Shown here in pieces: positions 54,133 through 64,000 of a DNA stretch of 64,000 bases. This stretch comes from Pisolithus tinctorius (Eukaryota > Basidiomycota > Agaricomycetes > Boletales > Pisolithaceae). The position numbers and the translations under genes are program-made. Location: the NCBI GenBank assembly GCA_024663395.1, contig JANFAH010000009.1:682001-746000 (forward strand), in the 5' to 3' direction. The notes under the pieces are model-generated. The model was not told the DNA's origin. It ran no database searches and saw only the letters and a program-made list of their open reading frames with translations. Position 1 is the stretch's first letter; every line of letters begins with the position of its first letter.

Positions 54133-55268
54133 TCAAATTCCGGCGTCGCTCCTGCTGTGTCGATTTCCAGTGTCAGGGTCTGGTTCGGGGAATGTTAATA
54201 GTGCAAGAAATCGAAATCTTAGAAAGCCGAATATAAACGCAGCTAAACCGAAGAGAATATCGGGTATGACAAGGCGAGAGGGGTGTCGTTCGGTCTCGAC
54301 TGGGGATGGGTGCAAATCCTGGCAGTAATTAATATGGAGGTCAACAATGAGTTGAACCTGTGACGGCTTGTAGCACCCAAGCACCGTGAGCCTTTTCTTT
54401 GAGAACGACGTAGTGCCTTCCCTAGAACAAGACGGAAACGCACTCGCCATCGCAGCCAGAGTGACCCTGGCATACCAATAACACTGGCAAGTGTAAAAAT
54501 TGTAGTATTTGAAAGTGGTGGATGCCGCGCTTGCAAAGAAGGCGATGTCCAAGAGGCGGGGTGTAGGGTGGTGCCATAGAAGTGTACCCTTGCATACGGG
54601 CGCTTCACTGGCTCTTTGCCAGTACACATGCTGCTGCCTGTGTAGAAATATTAGATGCGTCAGTCACTGGAGCTGGGGACTTAGCGTACCTCGCTCGCAG
54701 GACTGTGATGGTGTCTATTGCAACTCCGCCATTCGAGGATACTACTCGCATACCACGGTTACTAGGAACACGTTCGACGACGAGCATGAGCCTTTCTCCT
54801 ACCAATACATCAATAACATAGCTTCATAAGGAGGTCATACAGAAGTCTGGCGGACTCACCATTCATATCGACGTGGACGAGAAGAAATTCATGGTACCAG
54901 GACGATCGAGAAGGGATATGATAAAGGTCGCATGCAACGACTATTCCGGCTACTTGAGTTCTTGTCCTTGCGAAGCGAAAGAAATCTTGAACGCTGTACT
55001 GTCGAGAGTTCTCGTAGTCGTGGAGGAGGCTCAAAGTGTGGTCCATGGCCACATTAGCAGGATCGGGGTGAAGGACAAAAGTCAGTAAGGCCAATCGTAA
55101 ATGCCAATATTGGCGGTGGCGGAGGGAACACAAATGATTTATAGTGTCATAGATAGTGTTGGAACGATACTTCGTCATGGCACCGAAAAACTGCTGCGGC
55201 TGATCCATGTTGAGATCATCTGTTCTGCATGCAATCAAAATTAAAGCAAGGCTTGAAGCTTGAGGCAT
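54133..55268 (-). CDS. Unknown Agaricomycete protein, left copy, about 340 aa
   Basis: Exons 55268-54860, 54798-54690 and 54637-54133. Introns have GTGAGT…GGTAG and GTACGC…CACAG ends, and the joins close the frame (1,023 nt). Start chosen at the first ATG inside the duplicated arm (MPQASSLALIL); upstream codons lie in the spacer and differ between copies. Recognisable features: SLRHRQYWHLRLALLTFVLH, WYHEFLLVHVDMNGE, and TFKYYNFYTCQCYWYARV. The CQCYWYA motif recalls a family of small uncharacterised Agaricomycete proteins. Its C-terminus is longer than the right copy because of extra DNA near 54125-54215. No function known. Confidence 0.6.
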
Positions 55269-55403
55269 GAGCCCGAGTCCGTTCCGAACGTCCTCCGTGT
55301 GCAGTTGAGGTGAGAGCACCTGCCATATAGGGCACAGTCATTCCCCTCGCGGGTCAACACATGACCACGTGGAATGACTACTGTTCGGAACGGACTCGGG
55401 CTC

Positions 55404-56464
55404 ATGCCTCAAGCTTCAAGCCTTGCTTTAATTTTGATTGCACGCAGAACAGATGATCTCAACATGGATCAGCCGCAGCAGTTTTTCGGTGCCATGACGA
55501 AGTATCGTTCCAACACTATCTATGACACTATAAATCATTTGTGTTCCCTCCGCCACCGCCAATATTGGCATTTACGATTGGCCTTACTGACTTTTGTCCT
55601 TCACCCCGATCCTGCTAATGTGGCCATGGACCACACTTTGAGCCTCCTCCACGACTACGAGAACTCTCGACAGTACAGCGTTCAAGATTTCTTTCGCTTC
55701 GCAAGGACAAGAACTCAAGTAGCCGGAATAGTCGTTGCATGCGACCTTTATCATATCCCTTCTCGATCGTCCTGGTACCATGAATTTCTTCTCGTCCACG
55801 TCGATATGAATGGTGAGTCCGCCAGACTTCTGTATGACCTCCTTATGAAGCTACGTTATTGATGTATTGGTAGGAGAAAGGCTCATGCTCATCGTCGAAC
55901 GTGTTCCTAGTAACCGTGGTATGCGAGTAGTATCCTCGAATGGCGGAGTTGCAATAGACACCATCACAGTCCTGCGAGTGAGGTACGCTAAGTCCCCAGC
56001 TTCAGCGACTGATGCGTCTAATATTTCTACACAGGCAGCAGCATGTGTACTGGCAAAGAGCCAGTGAAGTGCCCGTATGCAAGGGTACACTTCGATGGCA
56101 CCGCCCTTCACCCCGCCTCTTGGACATCGCCTTCTTTGCAAGCGCGGCATCTACCACTTTCAAATACTACAATTTTTACACTTGCCAGTGTTATTGGTAC
56201 GCCAGGGTCATTCTGGCTGCGATGGCGAGTGCGTTTCCGTCTTGCTCCAGGGAAGGCACTACGTCGTTCTCAAAGAAAAGACTCGCGGTGTTCGGGTGCT
56301 ACAAGCCATCACAGGTTCAACTCATTGTTGACCTCCATATTAATTACTGCCAGGATTTGCACCCATCCCCAGTCGAGACCGAACGACACCCCTCTCGCCT
56401 TGTCATACCCGATATTCTCTTCGGTTTGGCCACATCCATAGTCAGCTTTCTAAGAGGTGGATGA
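55404..56464 (+). CDS. Unknown Agaricomycete protein, right copy, about 315 aa
   Basis: Exons 55404-55812, 55874-55982 and 56035-56464 (948 nt, in frame throughout). Mirror copy of the gene at 54133-55268 with few amino-acid changes (for example Val/Ile, Pro/Ala) and a different, shorter end (…SIVSFLRGG). Both copies keep open frames and splice sites, so both may be expressed. The 136 bp between the two starts must hold both promoters. Confidence 0.6.
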
Positions 56465-56570
56465 TGACTTGAGACCGGCGACTTCTTGTTTTCGGTCCAT
56501 ATTTCTGCGACCCATGTATCTGTCTAGCATTACGATCATATCATAGAAGGTATTTATAGTCATTGCTCCC

Positions 56571-57613
56571 CCCCGCTAGGACTGGGTATGGTAGTTTGGT
56601 CGATTGTTGTTTCTGTATATCACATATTTAAGGGATATGTACTGTGCCTATGGCTGGAACATCACGTGACTAGTTATCGATGCCTGTCGTACTTTTTTGC
56701 ACCGCGCCCGAACCGCGCCTTGTCAGCGCGCATGCGGTTCTATTATCTCCATGCGGAAACCGCAAGACCCGTCTCAATATTCAATGTAAAGCAGTGGTCC
56801 CCACACCCTCTCGCTTTCGAATGGTGTCCGGCTTCACGGGTGTGCTGTAGCCTTTATACTGCTGCAGCAATGGTTCTACTGCACCAAGTGGCACAACACC
56901 TTTCTTTTTGACTGCATACCTATTCGTTGCCACATGGTTACTTGAAGCTTGAAGGCCGAACCCAGCGCGATTGGTTACTTGGTACGGGTCGACAGCCAAG
57001 CATGGGTGTCAGACAACCAACAAACTGCGACCCGTGCTCTCCCCATCCCCCAGGCCATCCCTAGGACATCGGCCTCCCAGAAATCGATCTTTGACGCCAT
57101 TTGCCGATTCAGAGTGATACCACGAGCCACGGAGCATGGTCGCAAGCAATTCAGGTTCATGGTTGGGGGGGAATTACTAGTGCTGCTAGTGCGAGGTACA
57201 TACAGGTATATTTGCTAGTGCCATGATCAGGTTCTGAAGAGATGTAGGTGTCGTCGCTCTTAATGCACCGATTATTGGAGGCATATCTCGTCTGTCGGGG
57301 ATATAGCTGAGCATCTGGGAATCTTCTGTCCTGTAAAGCTGTCCTCCTTTGCCGCTCTCTGGAGTCGTACTACCTGTGAAAGATCCGGAACATCGACGAG
57401 GGGCACCAAGAAACTTATTGCGTTCTTTCTCCTAAATCCTTAGCAAATCGTCCTTCGCAACGCCGAAATTTAGCTTCCTTATTCCAGGTAAGCAAGAGGA
57501 ATTAGACATAGAATGGCACTTCCTATGGGAACGGGTAGAAAAAGTCGCCACGGTTAGCCACTTGCAGCTCAAAGGTTGACACTCTATCATGATATGTCCC
57601 GCCCTGCGAACAA
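56571..57613. other. Host intergenic DNA
   Basis: No gene with recognisable domains. A GC-rich palindromic stretch (ACCGCGCCTTGTCAGCGCGC) lies near 56712. Minus- and plus-strand frames of 60-107 codons have no support. Confidence 0.4.
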
Positions 57614-58510
57614 ATGTCTTATCGACTAGTGGAGGGTTTGCTACAGGACATTGACTCTAGGATAGAATCTGCAGGGTTGACACCTGTCGAACTATCCCCC
57701 TCCCTTGAGAAACTTATGATGGACGCGAACAAGAGGTGCAAATTATTGGAAGCGCGCGTATATAATTGGTCGCTGCCAGCAGCAGGCCAAGGGAAGACAG
57801 TGTTTAGAACCAACTCATCGAACCCTACAGATAAGGGAAGGTCAAAATCCGACTGGACGGTAGTACAGGCAAGTGATTCCACCCCATCAACGGGCGTCTA
57901 GTTGAAATGACTCGGAGTCCCTCCACCGACAGGCGCCCTCTGCTCCAAAGCCGACGAACGAGCCGCTGTTATCCGAGATGTTTCAAACTTTACATCTTCA
58001 AACCCAAAGGAAGCTTGGATTTACGCCCTCATCTCCGTCAGCATCCCTTGTCATGATCTCTAGCTGGTCCATAGTACGTAAATTCAATGCCTCAATCAAC
58101 TTCGCCTGCGCCTTTTAGAGTGTTGTCCAGCAGTTTAGCCCTTTCTGCGCGTCTGAATTTTACCAATTTGCGCGAAGATTGGGATGACATTGGCTGCTTC
58201 TTCGTTGGCAACGGACCTGCCCGGTTTGCGTACCAAGGTTGCTAACTTCTTCCTTCGACCCTTACCCCCTCTACCTCTTCGGACCCCATTTCAGATAGAT
58301 ATTATGCAGCACCTCTCCCATAGCCCCGATGTCATGTCTAATTGTGAACTCAGCCTCATGATAGAGCGTCGTCGGCGTGACATCGAGCACGCCCAGGAGC
58401 AGATTTCACGCAAGCAGTCTGAAATGAGTCAAGTGATCGCAGACACCATGGAGTGGGTTGTTGAGCCGAGGCACAGGAGAGAGGACTCGTGTACATGGAG
58501 AACTAAATGA
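57614..58510 (+). CDS. Unknown small host gene with a GC-AG first intron
   Basis: ATG 57614 (MSYRLVEGLLQDIDSRIESA). Exon 1 to 57868; intron 57869-57932 with a GC donor in strong context (CAG|GCAAGT) and CGACAG acceptor. Exon 2 from 57933 (APSAPKPTNEPLLSEMF), then one further exon (LNFTNLREDWDDIGCFFVGN). The last exon starts about 58297 (IDIMQHLSHSPDVM) after GTTGCT…TTTCAG and ends at TGA 58508-58510. The C-terminus is a charged helix (LMIERRRRDIEHAQEQI). The join between exons 2 and 3 (about 58076-58125) is not resolved. Family not recognised; the helical, acidic make-up gives no function. Confidence 0.5.
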
Positions 58511-59515
58511 TGAAGCCGCCGTCATATGGTGCGTAAATCGTGCTATGCAAGTGTTTTTTTTTTTTGATTATTGCTGCGTGCCTTGCACATTTGAATTCTT
58601 GTATGTTAACAGATGGTAATGATCTGTGTGCAAATTGCTATCTTCGCAGCACACATGCCGCACGAAACCAGTAGGTTTGTGACGTCTGCGCAGCGTATAT
58701 TCTCATACATCGTTGGTTCCTGTACACATAGGACAACTTTCAAGTAGCTACGATCACCAGTATTGATCGATCTTGGTCATTTCTCACACAGGTGAAGGAT
58801 AGTGCTGCGCCTGCGGGATAGGTGGTCCAAACGCAGAGTATGTCTTTCAGCTCCTGGTATATCAAGAACCACTCTCCAGGATAAAGATATGAAGCATAGG
58901 AAGTGTTGTGATAATATCCTCCATTTCTCGAAGAAGGATGCCGGCTGAGATCTTGGGTGTGTACTCACTTGTTCTAATCTCGTGCATGGTAAGGAGGATA
59001 CAGGGACTCCGACATCTCAGACTGGCGATGTGCAATCTGGATTGTGCCAAGCGACAGCATCATCCAGAGTAACGTCCCATAAGATTGTTGCAAACCAGTG
59101 CTTACTCTGCTTGGGACAACGAGCGTGCTTACAAGTCACGACTAACGCACAAAGTGGAACGATGGATTTACGTGTTCGGAGAAGAACAACAATATTACTC
59201 GTAAAGCGTAGTGCATAATTTGCATGGTTGCATACGTGCATATTAGCAGTATTCGGAATACAGTACAACTTGCGCCAAAACGCCATCAACGTCAATGAAT
59301 GATATATCTACGCCCGACTCGTCGTCGGCAGGACATTTGTTTTTACTCTTCCGTGAGTGGGGGCTGTTGCCGATGGCGGTAATATTTTTGGGAGCACTCT
59401 CCACACGCCCCCCCGATAATGAGAAAGAACGTTTCAGGGGCGCAACACGGCGTTTAGCGGGCTCTGAGGCCGCCCCCAGGGCAGGTAATGACTGCGATAC
59501 TGAGAAAGGCCTGGG
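58511..59515. other. Host intergenic DNA with weak minus-strand frames
   Basis: Poly-T at about 58552. Minus-strand frames at 58777-59050 and 59017-59295 contain plausible protein-like text (ILWDVTLDDAVAWHNPD) and splice-like sites, but I cannot assemble a convincing gene. Confidence 0.35.
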
Positions 59516-60535
59516 TCATGCGCGAGTTGCTGGCGGAGGGGGAGCGGACACGAGTGATTGCCGCCTCTGAGCTACGGTTTGCGTCGTGGGAAGGCTTTGT
59601 TCGAATGCGTGTTCGACAGGGGAGACCGGCCACAATTCAGAGGAATCGGGGATCTGGTCTTGTGACCATGGCTGATCCCATTCAAAATCCTCCAATAGGG
59701 ACAACGCGTTCTCTCGCTCCCGCCTGCCAAATTCCTCAATCCTAGTCAGCATACGACTCGCGAGATCTTCCAAACGCCCTAGAATGAAAACGCGACAAGT
59801 GAGTGTCAAGGTATGTCTGCTTTATAAGGTCCTACCTTTGAGCGCTCCCTCTATTGGAGATTGCAAATAGGTTTTACGCAGTACTTCGCAGACGAGGCAG
59901 TAAAGCAAGAGACGGAAATCCATGCTCTTATAATTTGTGTGTAAAATGAGGTCCACAACAAGGTAACCCTCATACAATCCGTCGGCGAGCTGAGACACGA
60001 GGAGTCAGGAACACGCATCATATGCTAAGCCAGGTTAGCTACCCAAAGCACGTTGACGAGCTGCACAAATAAAAATACTCAATGGTAACCCCATTGGCCC
60101 GCCTGGAGAAAAACATACCTCTTCTTTTTCGTCTTGAGTCAGAAATGGTTTAGTGTGGACGAATTTGGACAACTTGAGGCAAGCTTGTTTGAACGTTTCA
60201 GCATCTGGTCTGTCATACTGCTCCATGAAGGTATTCCTGGTTTCTACCAGCACGGGGGCTGCATTCCTCGGAAAAGTGTCGATCAATCCATAGCGAAAAT
60301 CAAATATGTCGAGTAGCTCTCCGAGCGAGAGATTAGATTGAGTATGATCACTTGACGGGACGCTGGGGTTGTTCATACCGGGTACGAATAGAAGAGAGGA
60401 AGAAGTTACAGATGGGTTTGCAGAGTCTCGACGGATGAAGACTCGACATTTTATGCTGACGGTAACAAAGCAATGGTGGACGGCGGTGGAATCATTGTCC
60501 ACCTTACTGATTGCACGATTCAACCATGCTTCCAT
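59516..60535 (-). CDS. Unknown host gene with an 18-nt micro-exon, about 283 aa
   Basis: ATG 60535 (MEAWLNRAISKVDNDSTAV). Exons 60535-60119, 60060-60043 (18 nt, LVNVLW), 59989-59836 and 59778-59516. Introns start GTATGT, GTAGCT and GTAGGA and end GTGCAG, TCTCAG and TTCTAG. All joins close the frame. Acidic, with LGELLDIFDFRYGLIDTFPR and LLLYCLVCEVLRKTYLQSP segments and a charged helical C-terminal part (RLEDLASRMLTRIEEFGRRE). It ends in a Pro-rich tail. No catalytic motif and no signal peptide. I do not recognise the family. An extra short intron near 60510-60450 cannot be excluded. Confidence 0.55.
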
Positions 60536-60553
60536 AAGACACGGTGGAATCAA

Positions 60554-61302
60554 TGGAACAGAATAGGGCGCGCCTTACACGGGAAAGGTGTCTGCAGCAA
60601 TAATTAGGGTCGCAAAATTTCGTGGAACCAAGTGCACCTCTGGTCAGAGAAAGCATGTTGCCGATGACACGCTCCCGCATTGTGCAGCGCAGTTTAGTCG
60701 AAACGCCAATCCACCAGAACTTTTGAACGGTGGAATCCCCAGCGAACTATGCGCCAGTCTGGTAAAATGTCCGACTTTTCCCAAATATGCATTGACCTTT
60801 CGATGATCAACTCGCACGCTGTTCTACGTTGTTGAAAGGCCTTCGCCACCACCGTGTTTTGCAGCCGCTGCTGTTCCGGCAATGTACGGCTGGGCTGGAC
60901 ACTGCAGGAACAGCAGCTGCTGCAATGCAGTGGATGAAGAACAGGTCAATGAATATATGGAGGGCACTTCGTCTGTCCAAGTGAATGCCCATCACGTGGC
61001 ATGGCGATAGAGGCGTCGTGCCGGCTAGTTCCGGAGCAGATCCAGATGGTTCTCGAAAGAAAACCACCCTCACTCAAGGGCTGGTCGGGTCGCTGACCTA
61101 AAGATGCGCATAGCGTCGCAGGCCGTAAGGCCTGGGGCAGCAAACTTCCCTTCCCCCCTTCTCGTCTTATTCCCAACCCGATGTATACCAGACCTGGGAT
61201 GGGTCACCCTTAGCACCGCGAGCATCATGTCTCGTCGGTCGCTCCTTTGGAACTTCCGTTGTTGCTAGTCCTACTGGTAGCTACCTAACTGGCTCAGGAT
61301 AT
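60554..61302. other. Host intergenic DNA upstream of the ribozyme
   Basis: No gene seen. The frames present are short and on both strands. Confidence 0.4.
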
Positions 61303-61362
61303 GCGGCGGTTGGGGTAGCGGTAGCCCCCTGACGAGAGCTTTCGCAGGCTCGAAACCGCCGC
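61303..61362 (+). ncRNA. Type III hammerhead self-cleaving ribozyme
   Basis: All core elements are present in order. Stem III 5' strand GCGGCGG (61303-61309) pairs over 7 bp with CCGCCGC (61356-61362). The cleavage triplet is GUU (61309-61311), predicting cleavage after U61311. Stem I is GGGG/CCCC (61312-61315 with 61325-61328) with a 9-nt loop. The core CUGACGA is at 61329-61335. Stem II is GAGC/GCUC (61336-61339 with 61348-61351) with an 8-nt loop. GAAA follows at 61352-61355, with A15.1 pairing U16.1 (61310). The open stem is III, so type III. No conserved core base is missing. The host RNA is unknown; hammerheads of this type in eukaryotes are often carried by retrozyme-like or other small mobile RNAs. 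Not a tRNA: the T-arm is absent. Confidence 0.85.
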
Positions 61363-62019
61363 ACCCTCCCTCCCCTTACCTACCTCTATGCCTACCGTAC
61401 ACGGGAGGAGCGACTGACAAAGGTAATAAGTAGATAGACAGCCCTGATAAACTGATATCTCCTCAGTGCACATAGACTAAAACCACGGGGGGGGGAGGGG
61501 GTGGGGGTGGTTGGCCATCAATGGGTGACTGGTCGTGATTTCATCTCCATGGAAGATTTCGATTATTCCTGCAATGTGCAAGTGGGCGCCTCAGCCTTGG
61601 TGGAATCGGGCGAACCACCGCCGACAAAGAGCTCCCCAGCCAAACACAGACCATCCTTGCCACGGTGGTGGAGTCATCCAACTTACCGCGATCTTCGTCG
61701 ACCCAAGTCACTGACTCACAACTCTGTGTCCAGTTATGCCAACGGTCTGCAGTGTTGCAGATGCAGATATCTTTGTGTACTTGTCATCAGCGGACGACGT
61801 TCGTATGGAATATGAGCACGCCGCTCACATATAAGTCGAACGAAACGATAACGTTGCCTCGGGTGTTGTGGTTGTTCCTATATAGTAAAAGGGGATGAAT
61901 TCCTTCGTCCGCTGTTTCTAGTTCCCCTCCTCCGGGGCGTCTCCGCGGTTTCTTCTGGTCTCATCAACGATGACGATCATAATGCTCTCATACTACGCAC
62001 GTTTGCGCTTTTTTTGTTA
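61363..62019. other. Stretch between the ribozyme and the aminotransferase pseudogene
   Basis: Contains a poly-G tract (61486-61510). The frame 61501-61815 has no domain. No second hammerhead was seen. Confidence 0.4.
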
Positions 62020-63693
62020 CTTCTCGATGACTATACAGCTACCATCCATTGCTTATTGTATTTGACCCTGCCAATGGCGCAAAGTGAGCGTTTTATGCCA
62101 ATGACGTTGACAGCGTGCAACTTCTCATCTCCGTTTCTTTTTCACAGAATATGGGACCCAGAAGGGAAAGAATACATCGATATGCTGTATGCTAACTCGT
62201 AAGCTATCTTTTTGCTACTGGCTCATTTCTCCCTGCTTACACGTGGCCATTTCTTGGTAAAGGGCTGTCAATAAAGTTTGTACAGCCTGCCCTTGTTCAT
62301 ATGGACAAAAGACTGGTTCATAATTCCAATTATTTAGGGCGATTGTCACCCTAGATAGTTGCCGCACCGCTCGAGCAGGCCCGGAAACTCTGTCTGTCTT
62401 CTCGGGCCTTTTACAACTCTATTTTCGGCAGCGTCTTTCCGGTGAACATTGTAGCCGAGACAAGTTAAGACGGCTGTCAAACTTTCCGGGGAGTCGGTGT
62501 ATATGAAGGAAAGGTGTTTCCGAGGGAAGGGCGATGGCGTTGGGCGCCGAAGGCAGTTTCCATGGTGGAATTATTGGAGTTATCAGGTCTATACTTGTCG
62601 CATTTACTTCGCCGGCGCTGGGCGCTGATCGCCGATTTAGCACTGGGTTTCCCACCGATGGCACACTAATCTGGATAGCCTTGAAGGTATCTCGATGGCG
62701 TAGGTCCTACATTCCACAACATCAGCAGCGCCCGGACAGGCCGCTACGGTGTCGCAGAGGGTTTGGAGCGTGCACTGGAGCTCTATGGAGAAACAGCGCT
62801 CTTGATGGAGCCTATCCAAGGCGTAACGCGGTGGGTTCCAATACTTGTTTTCTTTTTCGGTTTTTTCTGTCTGACACCCCGCGTTTCTAGTATCTTTGTT
62901 CCACTCCCTGGCTGCCTAGCAGGAATTCGAAAGCTGTGTACCAAACATAATGTATCGTTGATGTGTGTCGAGTTCCGAGCGGTAAGATCGTTATTGTTGT
63001 TGCTTTTGGGGTCTTGTGAAGTTGGTCGATTGTCTCTGAAATCGAGATGGAATTCGCTCACCTAATTTACTCACTAAGTGTATCCCGTCTCCGCGGTACT
63101 CGCCGAGAGAGAGACTATGTACTGTATTGGTCCAGGTGAACATGGAAGTATCTACGGCGCGCAAGCTAACCTATACACCGCCATTCTTCCTACATGATGA
63201 TCTGACCCTCTTCCCCCCCAGCAACGTTCTTGATGTGCAGTGGCAATGACAACTCTCCGTGCCCTTGTTGGAGAGAATTTCGGCGAGGGCACTGGACGTC
63301 TTGGAGAATTTTTCGTTCGAAGATGAAGGCATTCAGACCACCGCTAGCGAAAGAGGTTCGCGGCAGGCGCCTGCTGAACGCAGCCATGATCAACGAGTAG
63401 AAAAGCCCTCTGGGAGGGATTGCTTGGCAGTTCTGCTTGCTGTTGAAGAGCCGTGGCGTGCTTGCGAAGCCGACGCGCATGAACATGTAAGTATTTGTCT
63501 TGCCATCGTCAAGCCACTACCATTTCACGAAGGTTGTGTCGGATCAGTATCCGCTTCACTCCACCTTTCGTATACGCAGAATGGGCCTCCAAAAGGCTGC
63601 GAAAGTGATCAGTAAGTGTCTCGCATGTAACTTAAATGAGACGCAGTACTTCTGCGCAGCTCGATGATATTCCCGGTGAAGTTGAGAGCTAGA
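62020..63693 (+). pseudogene. Ornithine aminotransferase pseudogene
   Basis: Pieces of ornithine aminotransferase appear in the right order but in shifting frames. SYHPLLIVFDPANGA is at about 62030-62080 and IWDPEGKEYIDML at about 62149-62190 after a TTTCACAG acceptor. SSRAFYNSIFG is at about 62395-62430, GSFHGGIIGVI near 62550 and LERALELYGETALLMEPIQG at about 62764-62823. IRKLCTKHNVSLMC follows at about 62922-62965. EVRGRRLLNAAMINE is then followed by an in-frame TAG (about 63398), WQFCLLLKSRGVLAKPT at about 63425-63475, and the terminal LDDIPGEVES ending in a stop near 63693. The functional enzyme converts ornithine and 2-oxoglutarate to glutamate semialdehyde and glutamate with PLP. The PLP-lysine region is not recognisable, frames shift between exons, and a stop occurs, so it is not functional. 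Confidence 0.85.
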
Positions 63694-64000
63694 AGGGGTA
63701 CAGGGACACGACCACCAATTGCTTCTTCCTATGTATCTGAACGTTGACGATAGGTGGACACCATCCCACTGATATTTTCGCGTAGGCACTCTGCACTATG
63801 TTTTGTCCCACATCCACACGAAATCAAGTTTGTGTTGACCCGTTATCATTCCGAAAAGTAACCGAGTAGCAGACGAGAATAAGGCTTCGCCAGTTTCGTG
63901 TAAGTGTAGCTGGTGAAATCGTTCTAACGTTAAATTGGAGCAGACCTCCACCTAGTGTCGAGAGATGTCGACTTGTTTTATGTCGATTTGCGGGTGCGGA
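63694..64000. other. Window end, no gene seen
   Basis: Downstream flank of the pseudogene; nothing recognised. Confidence 0.4.

Larger units (their letters stand above)
54000..56570. repeat. Gene-sized inverted duplication with about 93-bp spacer
   Basis: Arms about 54000-55289 and 55383-56570. The inner 1.1 kb per arm is nearly identical and collinear (paired coordinates sum to 110672). Towards the outside similarity drops and the left arm holds about 90 extra bp (about 54125-54215). Each arm contains one copy of the same three-exon gene, so the pair is head to head. The arms lack TIR or target-duplication signs of a transposon. Confidence 0.9.

Noticed and set aside
58777..59295. Minus-strand gene between two host genes
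   Set aside because: Fragments look protein-like, but no consistent set of splice sites gave one frame.
61303..61362. Possible tRNA: outer stem, inner hairpins, CTCGAAACC resembling a B box
   Set aside because: There is no T-arm and no 3' CCA context, and the length is only 60 nt. Every element matches a hammerhead ribozyme instead.

Overview
The window reads as chromosomal DNA of an Agaricomycete (mushroom-type basidiomycete). The reasons are 45-70 nt GT-AG introns, a KDZ transposase with a CxC2-type zinc cluster, a TET/JBP dioxygenase, a chromodomain gypsy element, and several small protein families of the kind found in Agaricomycetes. No taxon below class can be supported from the sequence alone. 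Roughly the first 53.7 kb is nested mobile and repetitive DNA; the last 10 kb is host DNA with small genes, a gene palindrome, a ribozyme and a decayed ornithine aminotransferase.

Layout. 1-0.85 kb: broken copy of a transposon-associated protein. 1.6-9.0 kb: a diverged tandem array split by a Ty1/copia element (2288-8196, TSD ACAGG), itself split by a solo gypsy LTR (5638-6350, TSD TCTCG). 9.0-22.0 kb: a 45-bp minisatellite in opposite orientations at both ends, enclosing a foldback element with 652-nt arms (9493-11064) and a complete chromovirus-type gypsy element, Gypsy-1 (12334-20425, TSD TCCAG). Gypsy-1 carries an extra spliced gene on its antisense strand. 22.9-53.7 kb: a solo LTR of a second gypsy family (TSD GCGT) split by a giant KDZ DNA transposon (24094-52995). 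The KDZ element is in turn split by a full-length Gypsy-2 copy with 1,849-bp LTRs (38898-50312, TSD GCGG). Without Gypsy-2 the KDZ element is about 17.5 kb. It carries six genes: a TET/JBP 2OG-Fe(II) dioxygenase, a coiled-coil protein, the KDZ transposase, a multi-exon unknown protein, a proline-rich repeat protein, and a Cys6 zinc-cluster/coiled-coil protein.

The strongest theme is CpG methylation. Every difference I found between the two LTRs of Copia (18) and of Gypsy-1 (about 26) is a CpG to TpG or CpA change. Seven in-frame stops are TGA where CGA would restore the frame, and the Gypsy-1 reverse transcriptase has lost its catalytic Asp (YLDD to YLND) through the same kind of change. The same window holds a transposon that encodes a TET/JBP enzyme, a family that oxidises 5-methylcytosine. 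The simplest reading is a genome that methylates mobile DNA at CpG and a DNA transposon that carries its own modified-base enzyme.

In the host segment (53.7-64 kb), a gene of unknown function is present as two head-to-head copies with a 93-bp spacer. Two further multi-exon genes of unknown function follow. At 61303-61362 there is a complete type III hammerhead ribozyme fold with every core position intact. The right end holds an ornithine aminotransferase pseudogene. All coordinates and alignments were made by eye; exon boundaries are inferred from splice consensus and reading-frame closure.
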